Shown: positions 15,729 through 24,800 of the stretch, in pieces
Position numbering within the stretch: position 1 is the stretch's first letter
Layout: each line of letters starts with the position of its first letter
Source of the DNA: Akkermansiaceae bacterium UBA3385
GTDB lineage: Bacteria; Verrucomicrobiota; Verrucomicrobiia; Verrucomicrobiales; Akkermansiaceae
Assembly (NCBI GenBank): GCA_002358905.1
Contig: DEPT01000012.1
Location: 1-29,159 of the forward strand
DNA: 29,159 nucleotides
Reading direction: 5' to 3'
Notes under the pieces: generated by a model
What the model saw: only the letters and a program-made list of their open reading frames with translations
Databases searched by the model: none
What the model was told of the DNA's origin: nothing
Program-made: the position numbers and the translations under genes

Positions 15729-16508
15729 TCAGTTTTGGGGGGATGCTACAAAATTGGGGAATGGGAAGAGCGGGTGCGGCATCTGCACAATGTCCTGCTT
15801 GAATCGGTTTATCCGGTAAAGGTGCTGCACCTTTTCCCGGAACTCCGCACTGCCTTCGTTGAGGCGGATGAGGCGGTCGAGTTCTGAGTATGAGAACCCG
15901 AGCCGCTCCTCATCGGAGCTTTGCTGCAAGCCATCGGCCGGAGTTTTATGAACTAGGTGAGCAGGCAGCCCCAGCCAATCGCCCAGCGCCCGGACCTCGG
16001 TGACGGTGAGGCCTTGTACAGGCGCGTAACATCCGGCATTGTCACCGAACTGGGTTGCGTAACCCACAATATCTTCAGACAGGTTGGAAGTGTTGATGAC
16101 AAAGGCGTGGGGCTCGCACTGAGCAATGGCAAACAGGGCGGACATGCGCAACCGGGCCGGCAGATTGATGAGGCAGGACTCGCTTATGTCGCAGCGGGGG
16201 CGGAGCTCGTCCAGCAAAGCGGAAAAGCATGGGCGGATGTTGACCTCTAGGCTGCGGATTCCCAGCAGTTCCACAACTTCGCGGGCATCGCGGATATCTG
16301 TCTGCAATCCATTGGGCAGGAGGACCCCGATCACATGTTCCGAGCCGAAAACACGCGCCAACAGGGCTGCCACAACGGCGGAATCCTTGCCGCCGCTTAT
16401 CCCGACCACAAACTGCTCAGCCCCGGTCTCTGCCGTCCAGCGCCGGAAATGCGCTTCGATATGCTGAAACACGGCCAGCGCATTAAATTGATAGAGGGAC
16501 ACGCTCAT
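15729..16508 (-). CDS. nadE: ammonia-dependent NAD+ synthetase
   Basis: The 259-residue protein has the ATP pyrophosphatase loop SGGKDS (38-43), then INLPARLRMSALFAIAQ, NTSNLSEDIVGYATQFGDNAG and KTPADGLQQSSDEERLGFSY, all diagnostic of NadE. It amidates deamido-NAD to NAD. There is no nitrilase-type glutaminase domain, so it should use free ammonia. The length matches ammonia-dependent enzymes. Its start overlaps the carA stop by four bases (ATGA), and carB follows after 12 bp, so it is firmly inside the operon. The placement between carA and carB is unusual and ties NAD synthesis to nitrogen supply. Confidence 0.93.
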   Translation of the reverse strand: MSVSLYQFNALAVFQHIEAHFRRWTAETGAEQFVVGISGGKDSAVVAALLARVFGSEHVIGVLLPNGLQTDIRDAREVVELLGIRSLEVNIRPCFSALLDELRPRCDISESCLINLPARLRMSALFAIAQCEPHAFVINTSNLSEDIVGYATQFGDNAGCYAPVQGLTVTEVRALGDWLGLPAHLVHKTPADGLQQSSDEERLGFSYSELDRLIRLNEGSAEFREKVQHLYRINRFKQDIVQMPHPLFPFPNFVASPQN

Positions 16509-17623
16509 GAGTGTTCAATCAGGTTTCGGAAATCGAGGAAGAGGGAGTCCGCATCGTGCGGACCGGGAGCCGCCTCCGGGTGGAACTGAATACTGAAGGC
16601 CGGTTCCGAACGGTGGCGTATGCCCTCGATGCTGTCATCATTGAGGTTGATATGAGTGAGTTCCAGAGAGGATGGCAAATCCCGCAAGGCAAAATTATGA
16701 TTCTGACTGGTGATATCCACGCGACCGGTCTGCACATTCAGCACCGGATGATTGCATCCGTGGTGCCCGAAGGTAAGCCTGTGGCACGTTGCACCGCATG
16801 CAAGCCCCAGCAGCTGGTGCCCTAGGCAGATTCCCATCAGGGGTACCCTGCCCAGCAATTCGCGGACTGTCTGCTGCGCGTAGCCCAAGGCAGAGGGATC
16901 TGCCGGGCCGTTGGAGAGGAAAACACCATCCGGCTGCAGGCGCAGGACCTCAGCCGCAGAAGTATGCGCCGGGACCACCAGCACCTGCATATCCTGCCGC
17001 TGCATGCTCCGCAGAATATTGTATTTGATACCGAAATCATACGCCACAATTCTGTATTTTCCCTGCGGGTTTCTCTCGTATGCGACCGGAGTGGTCACAC
17101 GCGAGGCATAATCCTGCCCATCCAGTCCTTCCCAGGCCGCAGCATGCTCAATCGCGGTGGCTTCATCCATAGGAATTTCGCTGACATGAAGATAGGCCCG
17201 CTGGGTGCCGTGCGAGCGCAGATGCAGGGTAAGCGCGCGTGTATCCACCCCGGCAATGGCGGGTATACCATGGCGGAGCAGATAGCTTTGCAGCGATTCC
17301 TCTGCCCTGTAATTGGCGGGCGGATTCAGTTCCTGCACGACGAGCCCGTTCAGAAAACAGCCCCGGGACTCGGCATCCTGCGCCGCGCAGCCGTAATTTC
17401 CGATTTCCGGTGAAGTGAGGGTCACAATCTGCCCGGCATAGGATGGGTCGGTCGCGATTTCCTGGTAGCCGGTCATGCCGGTGTTGAAGACCACTTCTCC
17501 CGGTGAATCCACCGGGGCACCCACGGAGTAGCCCCTGAACACCGTGCCATCTGCCAGAGCCAGGAAGGCACGCCGTTCTCTTTCGGCTTTCCATCTGTAT
17601 TCCATATCAATAGGTTCGTTCAT
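16505..17623 (-). CDS. carA: carbamoyl-phosphate synthase small subunit
   Basis: The 372-residue protein is the glutaminase subunit that feeds ammonia to CarB. The N-terminal CPSase domain has VVFNTGMTGYQEIATDPSYA and TLTSPEIGNYG. The class I amidotransferase domain has FLSNGPADPS, the nucleophile Cys266 in GICLGHQLLGLA, and the His348/Glu350 pair in FHPEAAPG. The frame starts at an ATG within the purF-like gene (17-bp overlap); a second Met at residue 7 is an alternative start. nadE follows with a four-base overlap. Confidence 0.96.
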   Translation of the reverse strand: MNEPIDMEYRWKAERERRAFLALADGTVFRGYSVGAPVDSPGEVVFNTGMTGYQEIATDPSYAGQIVTLTSPEIGNYGCAAQDAESRGCFLNGLVVQELNPPANYRAEESLQSYLLRHGIPAIAGVDTRALTLHLRSHGTQRAYLHVSEIPMDEATAIEHAAAWEGLDGQDYASRVTTPVAYERNPQGKYRIVAYDFGIKYNILRSMQRQDMQVLVVPAHTSAAEVLRLQPDGVFLSNGPADPSALGYAQQTVRELLGRVPLMGICLGHQLLGLACGATCHRLTFGHHGCNHPVLNVQTGRVDITSQNHNFALRDLPSSLELTHINLNDDSIEGIRHRSEPAFSIQFHPEAAPGPHDADSLFLDFRNLIEHS

Positions 17624-19325
17624 TTTTGTTCTCTACAAAGTTTACCAAAGCCTGATTGGCTACCCGATAACCGCCTGGTGTGGGATATCGCCCCGTAAAG
17701 TACCAGTCACCGCTGTGGTGCGGGCAGCATTCCCGCAGCGCGTCGCAGCTCTGAAACACCACCTGCACCTCGGCCCGCATTTCTTCCGGAGTGAGGAGCC
17801 GGGCAATCTCTGCAATCAATTCCTCATCCGGAATGGCGGCATAAACCATAGCCAGGCAATTGATACAGCTCTGCTTTTGCTGCAATTGCCCACGGGCGCA
17901 GTCGTAGGCACGCATGAGCGTCTGCGTATCATTTTTCTTCCGCAGAAGGGATACCGCTGCCCGGAACGCAATCAATTCACCGGCGGTGGACATGTCGATA
18001 CCATAGCAATCCGGGTACTTGATGGGGGGCGCCGTACTGGCAACGATGATTTTAACCGGGTCCAGGCGGTCAAGCATGGGGAGGATGGCGTCCCGCATGG
18101 TGTTGCCGCGCACGATGGAATCATCCAATACCACCAGCGTGTCTTCTCCCGGTTGCACCAGGCCGTAGGTCAGGTCATACACATGCCGGTACAAATCGCG
18201 GCGACTGGCGGCATCTGCAATGAAGGTGCGCAACTTGGCATCCTTGACGGCAATCTGTCCGGAGCGCATACAGGTGCCACGCTCGGCAGCCAGGCGCATG
18301 AGTTCCTCCTGCAGCCCGAAAAAGCCGACTCTGGCAGAGTTGGGGATATAGCTGAAGAAGGTATGAGCCAGATCATCCCTGACAGCCTGCAACAGTTGCG
18401 GCATGAGGTGGCGCCCCAGATTGCGGCGCTCCCGGTGAATGTCCGCATCATTCGGGCGCGAGAAATAGATACGCTCAAAGACACAGCCGCGGGGCTCGGC
18501 TTCGGGCAGACAGTCGGTGACTTCCAGCTGCCCATCCGCAGTCATCACAACGGCTTTCCCGGCGGGCAGTTCCATCACCTCCCCGGTCGTGCAGTTGAAG
18601 GCCGCCTGTATTGCCGGGCGCTCACTGGCGACCACAAACACCTCATCATCGAAATAATAATACCCGGGGCGGATACCGTGCGCATCGCGAATGGCAAAGA
18701 CGGTTCCAGAACCGGTCATGCCGCAGAGCGTGAATGCTCCATCCAAGGGCTGCAGAGCAGCCCGCAGCACCCCAGAAAGGTTGACCATTCCGGGGGTGCG
18801 GGACTCCTCGCGGTCCAAGTAGTGCGCTATGGTCTGCAACAACAGATACCCATCTGCATGACTCGCCGGGTGATGCCCGGTGGCCAGGAAGCGCTCATAC
18901 ATTTCTGTATTAGTCGTCAGATTGAAATTCCCGGCCAGCAGGAGCATGCGGCCCAGCTGCGTCGATTCATGCACAAAGGGATAACAGCAACTCACATCGT
19001 TACGCCCGAAGGTCGCATAGCGCAGGTGCCCCAGAAGCAGCTCACTGTGGAATCGAGCCCCGTCGCCAACCTGCCGCAGAGCATCCGCCAGCGGATTATC
19101 GGCGGCCGAGCGCACCAGCTGATACGCTGGGAGGCCCGCTTCGGGGTGGAGATGCAGCGCCGCTATCCCCGCACCGTCCTGACCGCGATTGTGCTGCTTT
19201 TCGAGCAGAAGGATGAGGCGGCTGAGACCGTAATTCTCTATACCATATTTCCTTTTGTAGTAAGAGCGGTCTTTTCTCAGGCGCACCATGGCCACGGCAC
19301 ATTCATGTTTTAAGGCGTCAGACAT
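17607..19325 (-). CDS. purF: PurF-like amidophosphoribosyltransferase, long variant
   Basis: The 572-residue protein joins a class II (Ntn) glutaminase domain to a phosphoribosyltransferase domain. Cys9 (KHECAVAM) is the probable nucleophile after removal of a short leader, and QHNRGQDGAG, GHLRYAT and GNFNLTTN follow. The PRPP loop is VVLDDSIVRGNT (398-409). The reaction is PRPP plus glutamine to phosphoribosylamine, the first purine step. It differs from typical PurF (about 500 residues) in its KHEC start and about 100 extra C-terminal residues, and resembles the long form I recall next to carAB in Bacteroidota. Its role could therefore be specialised. It follows glnN by 18 bp and overlaps carA. 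Confidence 0.85.
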   Translation of the reverse strand: MSDALKHECAVAMVRLRKDRSYYKRKYGIENYGLSRLILLLEKQHNRGQDGAGIAALHLHPEAGLPAYQLVRSAADNPLADALRQVGDGARFHSELLLGHLRYATFGRNDVSCCYPFVHESTQLGRMLLLAGNFNLTTNTEMYERFLATGHHPASHADGYLLLQTIAHYLDREESRTPGMVNLSGVLRAALQPLDGAFTLCGMTGSGTVFAIRDAHGIRPGYYYFDDEVFVVASERPAIQAAFNCTTGEVMELPAGKAVVMTADGQLEVTDCLPEAEPRGCVFERIYFSRPNDADIHRERRNLGRHLMPQLLQAVRDDLAHTFFSYIPNSARVGFFGLQEELMRLAAERGTCMRSGQIAVKDAKLRTFIADAASRRDLYRHVYDLTYGLVQPGEDTLVVLDDSIVRGNTMRDAILPMLDRLDPVKIIVASTAPPIKYPDCYGIDMSTAGELIAFRAAVSLLRKKNDTQTLMRAYDCARGQLQQKQSCINCLAMVYAAIPDEELIAEIARLLTPEEMRAEVQVVFQSCDALRECCPHHSGDWYFTGRYPTPGGYRVANQALVNFVENKNERTY

Positions 19326-19343
19326 AAGTCGATAAAGCGCTAA

Positions 19344-21479
19344 TCAGTAGATGAAGAGCATTTCATGGTATTTCGGCAGCGGCCAGTTTTCATCGGCCAC
19401 CTTCGCCTCCAGTTCATCTGCTACGCGGCGCAGATTCTGCATGGCCGCCAGTATTTCCTCGTGCAAGCCGCCCAGCGCGACACGCAGTTTATCGCAGTGC
19501 TGCTGCAGGCTATCCAGCCCCTCGCCCAGAACAGCAGCCTGAGAGCGCAGGGCTTCGAGCCCGGAGCTTACGCCGGTCTCCCGCGCCAGTTTCAGGCTGT
19601 TCAGCACCGCGAGATACTGCTGCTGAACCCCCGGAATAATCTGGCTGGTCGCCATTTCCAGCGCCGTTCTGCCTTCGATTCGTATCTTACGGTGGTAATC
19701 TTCCAACCCCACCTCGAAGCGGGATTCCAGTTCGCGGCGGCTGAAAACCCGGTATTTCTCAAATAACTGCACATTTTCCGGGCTGGTCAGGCACTTGAGC
19801 GATTCCATCGTGGTGCGGGTATGCGGCAGGCCGCGGCGTGCTGCTTCCTCCAACCAGCTCTGTGTGTAGCCGTCACCATTGAAAATAACGCGCTTGTGTG
19901 CCTTCAGAATGGCTTGCAGGTGGCTCTGCAGCTTCTCATGGAAATCCGCAGCCTTCACGCCGGAAAGGAAATCGGACATGCGGTCAAAGGCTTCTGCCAC
20001 AATCACATTGAGAATGATATTTGCACCGGAACAGGATTGACTTGAACCCGGCGCGCGGAACTCAAACTTGTTGCCGGTGAAGGCGAAGGGGCTGGTGCGG
20101 TTGCGGTCGGTGGCATCGCGGGGGAGAGGCGGCAGCGTATCCACTCCGACCTTCATGGGCGCAATATCGGCGGCATCCTGCACGCTGCCTTGCTCCAACT
20201 GCTCCAGGATGGCTTCCAGTTGGTCGCCCAGATACACGGAGATAATGGCCGGAGGCGCTTCATTGGCACCGAGCCGGTGGTCATTGCCGGCTCCGCTTAC
20301 GGCGCTCCTGAGCAAATCAGCATGCAGGTCAACGGCTTCGATGATGGCGCACAGCACCGTCAGGAAGATAGCATCGTCCTGCGGATTGCTGCCGGGATTG
20401 AGCAAATTTCTGCCTTCGTAATTGATGCTCCAGTTGTTGTGCTTGCCGGAGCCATTCACCCCGGCAAAGGGCTTCTCATGCAGCAGGCAGACAAAACCGT
20501 GCTTCTCTGCCGTCTGCCGCAGTATTTCCATCACCAGCATATTGTGGTCGCAGGCTAGGTTCACCTCCTCAAAGACGGGAGCCAGCTCAAATTGCGCCGG
20601 TGCCACTTCGTTGTGGCGGGTCTTGGCCGGAATGCCCAGCTTCCAGAGGGTCTGCTCCACATCGCTCATAAAGTTGAGCACGCGCGGACGGATGGCGCCG
20701 AAATAGTGGTCTTCCAGCTGCTGGTGCTTGGCGGGCGGCGCGCCGAACAGGGTCCTGCCGGTCTGGATGAGGTCCGGCCTCAGCAGAAAAAAGTGCTTGT
20801 CGATCAGGAAATACTCCTGCTCCACGCCCAGCGTGACAGTCACCTTGCCATTGCCGGAGCACCCGAAGCACTGCATCAGGCGCCGGGTGGCGGCAGAAAG
20901 AGCCTGAATGGAGCGCAGCAGCGGTGTCTTCTTATCCAGCGCCTCACCGGTATAACTGCAGAAGGCCGTGGGAATACAGAGGGTTGCCCCATTGTCATGC
21001 CGCTTGATAAAGGCCGGGCTGGTCGGGTCCCAGGCCGTGTAACCACGCGCTTCGAACGTGGAGCGGAGGCCACCGGAGGGAAAGCTGGAAGCATCCGGCT
21101 CGCCTATGATGAGGTTCTTGCCGGAAAACGCAAACAAGGCCTTGCTGCCGCTTGGCTCCAGAAAAGAATCATGCTTCTCTGCCGTGCCGCCGGTGAGCGG
21201 CTGAAACCAGTGGGTATAGCTGGTGGCGCCCCTGGCCACGGCCCATTCCTTCATGGCGTGTGCCACATCTCCGGCAATCTCAGGGTTCAGCGGCTTACCC
21301 TTCTCAATGGTCTGTAATAATTTGCTGCACGTTTCCTTGGGCAGGTAGTCGCGCATGACCTCGGCGTTGAACACGTCGCAGCCATAATCGGCTATGCCGG
21401 TTTGTACCGCCTCCGGGACAATCGGGCTCTTCGATGTGGATATGTCTCTTACTGCGTTTTTGCGATTGAGATTTCTCAT
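19344..21479 (-). CDS. glnN: glutamine synthetase, type III
   Basis: The 711-residue enzyme is far longer than type I (about 470) and fits GSIII, the form common in Bacteroidota and other anaerobes. Family blocks include THWFQPLTGGTAEKHDSF (about 95-112), EPDASSFPSGG, GVEQEYFLID (about 217), TRHNEVAPAQFE, NGSGKHNNWS and the ATP/glutamate region EFRAPGSSQS. It makes glutamine from glutamate, ammonia and ATP in the cytoplasm. AGGAAG precedes the ATG at 21479, and a near-perfect sigma-54 promoter lies 48 bp upstream. It leads the leftward operon, so its product glutamine is the nitrogen donor for the PurF-like and CarA enzymes downstream. Confidence 0.97.
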   Translation of the reverse strand: MRNLNRKNAVRDISTSKSPIVPEAVQTGIADYGCDVFNAEVMRDYLPKETCSKLLQTIEKGKPLNPEIAGDVAHAMKEWAVARGATSYTHWFQPLTGGTAEKHDSFLEPSGSKALFAFSGKNLIIGEPDASSFPSGGLRSTFEARGYTAWDPTSPAFIKRHDNGATLCIPTAFCSYTGEALDKKTPLLRSIQALSAATRRLMQCFGCSGNGKVTVTLGVEQEYFLIDKHFFLLRPDLIQTGRTLFGAPPAKHQQLEDHYFGAIRPRVLNFMSDVEQTLWKLGIPAKTRHNEVAPAQFELAPVFEEVNLACDHNMLVMEILRQTAEKHGFVCLLHEKPFAGVNGSGKHNNWSINYEGRNLLNPGSNPQDDAIFLTVLCAIIEAVDLHADLLRSAVSGAGNDHRLGANEAPPAIISVYLGDQLEAILEQLEQGSVQDAADIAPMKVGVDTLPPLPRDATDRNRTSPFAFTGNKFEFRAPGSSQSCSGANIILNVIVAEAFDRMSDFLSGVKAADFHEKLQSHLQAILKAHKRVIFNGDGYTQSWLEEAARRGLPHTRTTMESLKCLTSPENVQLFEKYRVFSRRELESRFEVGLEDYHRKIRIEGRTALEMATSQIIPGVQQQYLAVLNSLKLARETGVSSGLEALRSQAAVLGEGLDSLQQHCDKLRVALGGLHEEILAAMQNLRRVADELEAKVADENWPLPKYHEMLFIY

Positions 21480-21526
21480 GGTTTCTTCCTTTGTTTTATC
21501 GAGCCGGTGGCTCTACTTTTTACTCC

Positions 21527-21542
21527 AGCAAATACCGTGCCA
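21527..21542 (-). promoter_or_regulatory. sigma-54 promoter of the glnN operon
   Basis: On the reverse strand TGGCAC-GGTAT-TTGCT matches the -24/-12 consensus TGGCAC-N5-TTGCW at every defined position. It lies 48 bp before the glnN ATG. Confidence 0.88.
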
Positions 21543-21640
21543 ACTTTTCAACGCATCCCAAAAATTGCCACTTTACGGCGGCTCGGGACTGAAATTCCGG
21601 CTTCGACACACTTTCTCAACGCCCCGTGACAGGTAAAAAA

Positions 21641-21676
21641 TGTAAAATTCAGGTGGGTGGTTTTACAAGATTGTAA
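21641..21676. promoter_or_regulatory. candidate activator binding sites
   Basis: TGTAAAA and TTTTACA form an inverted pair 13 bp apart, and TTTTACA overlaps the dyad TTACAA-GA-TTGTAA. They lie about 100 bp from the glnN promoter and 145 bp from the gltB promoter, typical distances for sigma-54 activator sites. This is inference from position and symmetry. Confidence 0.45.
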
Positions 21677-21820
21677 TAGGCGGTGCGTTCAACAAGCGTA
21701 GAAACACCGGGATCAGCCACGCATCTCGATAAATTGGTGTTTGTTGTTCTCGAAGCACGGCTACCATTTTTCTGTGCTCATTGCTCAAATTCTAAGGTAT
21801 GACAGCCCGGATTTCAAAGT

Positions 21821-21836
21821 TGGCACGGTATTTGCA
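21821..21836 (+). promoter_or_regulatory. sigma-54 promoter of gltB
   Basis: TGGCAC-GGTAT-TTGCA matches the sigma-54 consensus at every defined position. It lies 36 bp before the gltB ATG and is nearly identical, including flanks, to the glnN promoter on the other strand. Confidence 0.9.
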
Positions 21837-21871
21837 GGAGAAAAAGAGTAGAGATTCATTATACCGTTTGT

Positions 21872-24800
21872 ATGAAGACGCAGTTATACGTACCGGAAGA
21901 CAAGGGGCTTTATCAGGCCCGGTTTGAGCATGATGCCTGTGGAGTCGGGCTGGTGACCAACTTGAGAGGCGAGGCAAGTCACCGCATTATTGGACAGGGA
22001 ATCACGGTGCTGAAACGCCTGATGCACAGAGGCGCCTCCGGTGCTGACCCTGATACCGGCGATGGTGCCGGATTGCTGATTGCCCTGCCCGATGCCTTTT
22101 TCCGGGCGGTCGTTGATTTTCCCCTGCCGGCGCCCGGGCAGTATGGCGTGGCTATGATGTTTGGCGGAGAGGGTCAGGAGGCAGCCATCGAGGAAGTGAT
22201 ACAGCGGGAAGGCGGCAGGATTCTCGGGTGGAGACAGGTGCCGGTCTGCACGGAGCGTATCGGTCAGGTGGCGCGGGACACTGTTCCCTGCATCCGCCAG
22301 TTATTCATTGCGGACAACACGGAAGTCCCCGGGGAGCAGGAAATCAACCTTTACGTCATGAGGCGCTGCCTCGAAAAAGCCATCCCGGATTTGTACATTT
22401 GCAGCATGTCGTCCCGCACCATCGTATACAAGGGGCTGCTGCAGGGGGCTCAGCTGGATTCCTTTTACCCGGATTTGCAGGATCCCCGCATGGTATCGAC
22501 TCTGGTGGTGGTGCACCAGCGCTATAGCACCAACACCTTCCCCACCTGGGCTCTGGCACAGCCGTTCCGTTATCTGGCGCACAATGGAGAAATCAACACA
22601 CTGCGCGGCAACCTGAATGCCCAGAAAGCCCGCGAGAATCTGTTAAAGAGCGACGTGCTCGGAAATCGATTGGGCAGACTGCTCCCGCTCATCAACGAAG
22701 CGCAGAGCGACTCCGCCTGTCTGGATAATATGCTGGAGCTTCTTGTGGCAGCCGGGCGGCCGCTGGAGCATGCGCTGCTGATGCTCATTCCGCAGGCCTG
22801 GGGCGAGAACTACCACATGGGGCGCGATGTCCGCGCGTTTTTCGAGTATCACTCTGCGCTGATGGAGCCATGGGATGGCCCCGCAGCCATCGTGGCAACT
22901 GATGGTAGCCGAGCCGTGGCCCTGCTGGACAGGAATGGCCTGCGCCCCCTGCGCTTCACGGAATGTCATGATGGTCTGCTGGTTCTGGCCAGTGAGGCCG
23001 GGGTGCTGGATATACCGCAGGAACAAATCCGCCGAAAGGGGCGCCTGAAACCGGGCGGCATACTGGTGCTGGATATCCCCGGGCAACGCATCCTGGAGGA
23101 TGCCGAGGTGAAGACTGCCCTGGCCCGCAGCAAGCCCTATCGCCGCTGGGTAGAGGAAAACCGCTTATCGGTGCGCGGGCTGTTTACTGAGATAACGGCG
23201 GCAGAACCGGAGGCTGATTTGCTGAGAAACCAGCTGCTGTTCGGATACAGCAAGGAGGATGTTGATACCATATTATCAACGATGGCGGACAAAGGCACCG
23301 AGCCCATAGGCTCCATGGGGATGGAGGCAGCGCTGGCGGTGCTGTCCGACAAGCCGCAGCTGCTGTTCAACTACTTCAAGCAAAGCTTCGCGCAGGTTAC
23401 GAATCCGCCCATTGACCCCATCCGGGAGGAACTCGTGATGAGCCTCATGACCTACATCGGCAACAAAGGAAATATTCTGGAAGAAACGCCGGAACACGCC
23501 AGGCTCATCAAGTTGCGACGCCCCATCCTGACGGATGACGAATTGATGCACCTTTCCGCATTGGACAGGAATGGTTACGAAACCGCCGAAATATACTGCG
23601 GTTTTGTGCCGGATGCAGATGGAACGGCTCTCAGGCATGCGCTGCAAGGCTTGGCCGCGCAAGCCATCGCGGCCGTGAAGCGAGGGCAGCGGCTTATTGT
23701 GCTTACAGACCGGAAGCTGCCCGCCGGATACGCCGCTATCCCTTCTCTCCTTGCCACAGTCTGTGTGCATAAAGCACTCGTTGAGAGCAATCTGCGGCCG
23801 GATGCCGGAATCATCGTCAGCTCGGGAGAAGTGCGCGAGGTCATGCACGCCGCGCTGCTGCTGGGCTATGGTGCCACCGCCATCAACCCATGGCTGGCCT
23901 TGCAGAGCATCACCGAACTGACCCGCTCCGGCAAGGTGAACTGCGATGCGGTCACGGCGGCCGGCAATTATGTGAGGGCTCTTGATAAAGGTCTGCTCAA
24001 GATTATGTCGAAGCTGGGGATTTCTACACTCCGCAGCTACCGCTCGGCTCAGGCCTTCGAGGCCCTGGGCCTGAGCCCTGATTTCATCAACGAATTTCTG
24101 CCCGGCACGGTGACGCGCATAGGAGGCGCGGGCTTGCCCCGCATCGCGACCGATGCAGCTGCGCGCCTGGCGCAGTCGCAATCCGCCTCCCGTGCCTTGC
24201 CGCCAGGCGGGGTTTACAAGTATCACAAGGACGGAGAGTCCCGCCTGTGGACACCGCTGGCAATCAAGCTCTTCCGCGAAGCGGTATGGGAAAACAACGA
24301 AGAAAAGATGGCCGGATTCAGTGCCTTGATTGACCACCAGGAAGCGCACCCGTGCACGCTGAGGAGTCTGCTGGATTTTCGTGAGGCAGCGCCGGTTCCG
24401 CTGGAAGAAGTGGAAAGCGAAGGTGAGATAATGAAGCATTTTGTATCGGGCGCCATGTCGCTGGGATCGCTCAGCCCTGAGGCGCACCATGCCATCGCCA
24501 CGGCCATGAACAGCATAGGAGCCCGCAGCAACTGCGGTGAAGGCGGTGAGGAGACCTCGCGTTTCGGCACGCTGCTCAACAGCGCCACCAAGCAGGTGGC
24601 CAGCGGTCGCTTCGGGGTCACTACGGACTACTTATGCCACGCAGAGGAAATCCAGATTAAAATGGCTCAGGGAGCCAAGCCCGGCGAGGGCGGCCAGCTC
24701 CCAGCGTTTAAGGTGGATGCGTTTATTGCCGGGGTACGCCACGCCATTCCGCAGGTGAGTCTCATTTCTCCGCCGCCGCACCACGATATCTACTCAATTG

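Larger units (their letters stand above)
21480..21871. promoter_or_regulatory. divergent control region between glnN and gltB
   Basis: The 392 bp contain no gene. They hold two mirrored sigma-54 promoters, at 21527-21542 (minus) and 21821-21836 (plus). Between them lie TGTAAAA (21641-21647), TTTTACA (21661-21667) and the dyad TTACAA-GA-TTGTAA (21663-21676), roughly midway and at a distance suited to activator binding and looping. No canonical NifA site (TGT-N10-ACA) was found. Confidence 0.75.

Noticed and set aside
17544..19313. Long plus-strand frame of 589 codons opposite the purF-like gene
   Set aside because: It is an antisense shadow of a clearly coding GC-rich gene and has no recognisable motifs.
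21480..21871. Canonical NifA enhancer TGT-N10-ACA
   Set aside because: Each TGT in the gap was checked on the plus strand and none has ACA at the required distance.
23276..24490. Minus-strand frame of 404 codons inside gltB
   Set aside because: It is a shadow of gltB, with His/Gln/Arg-rich low-quality composition.
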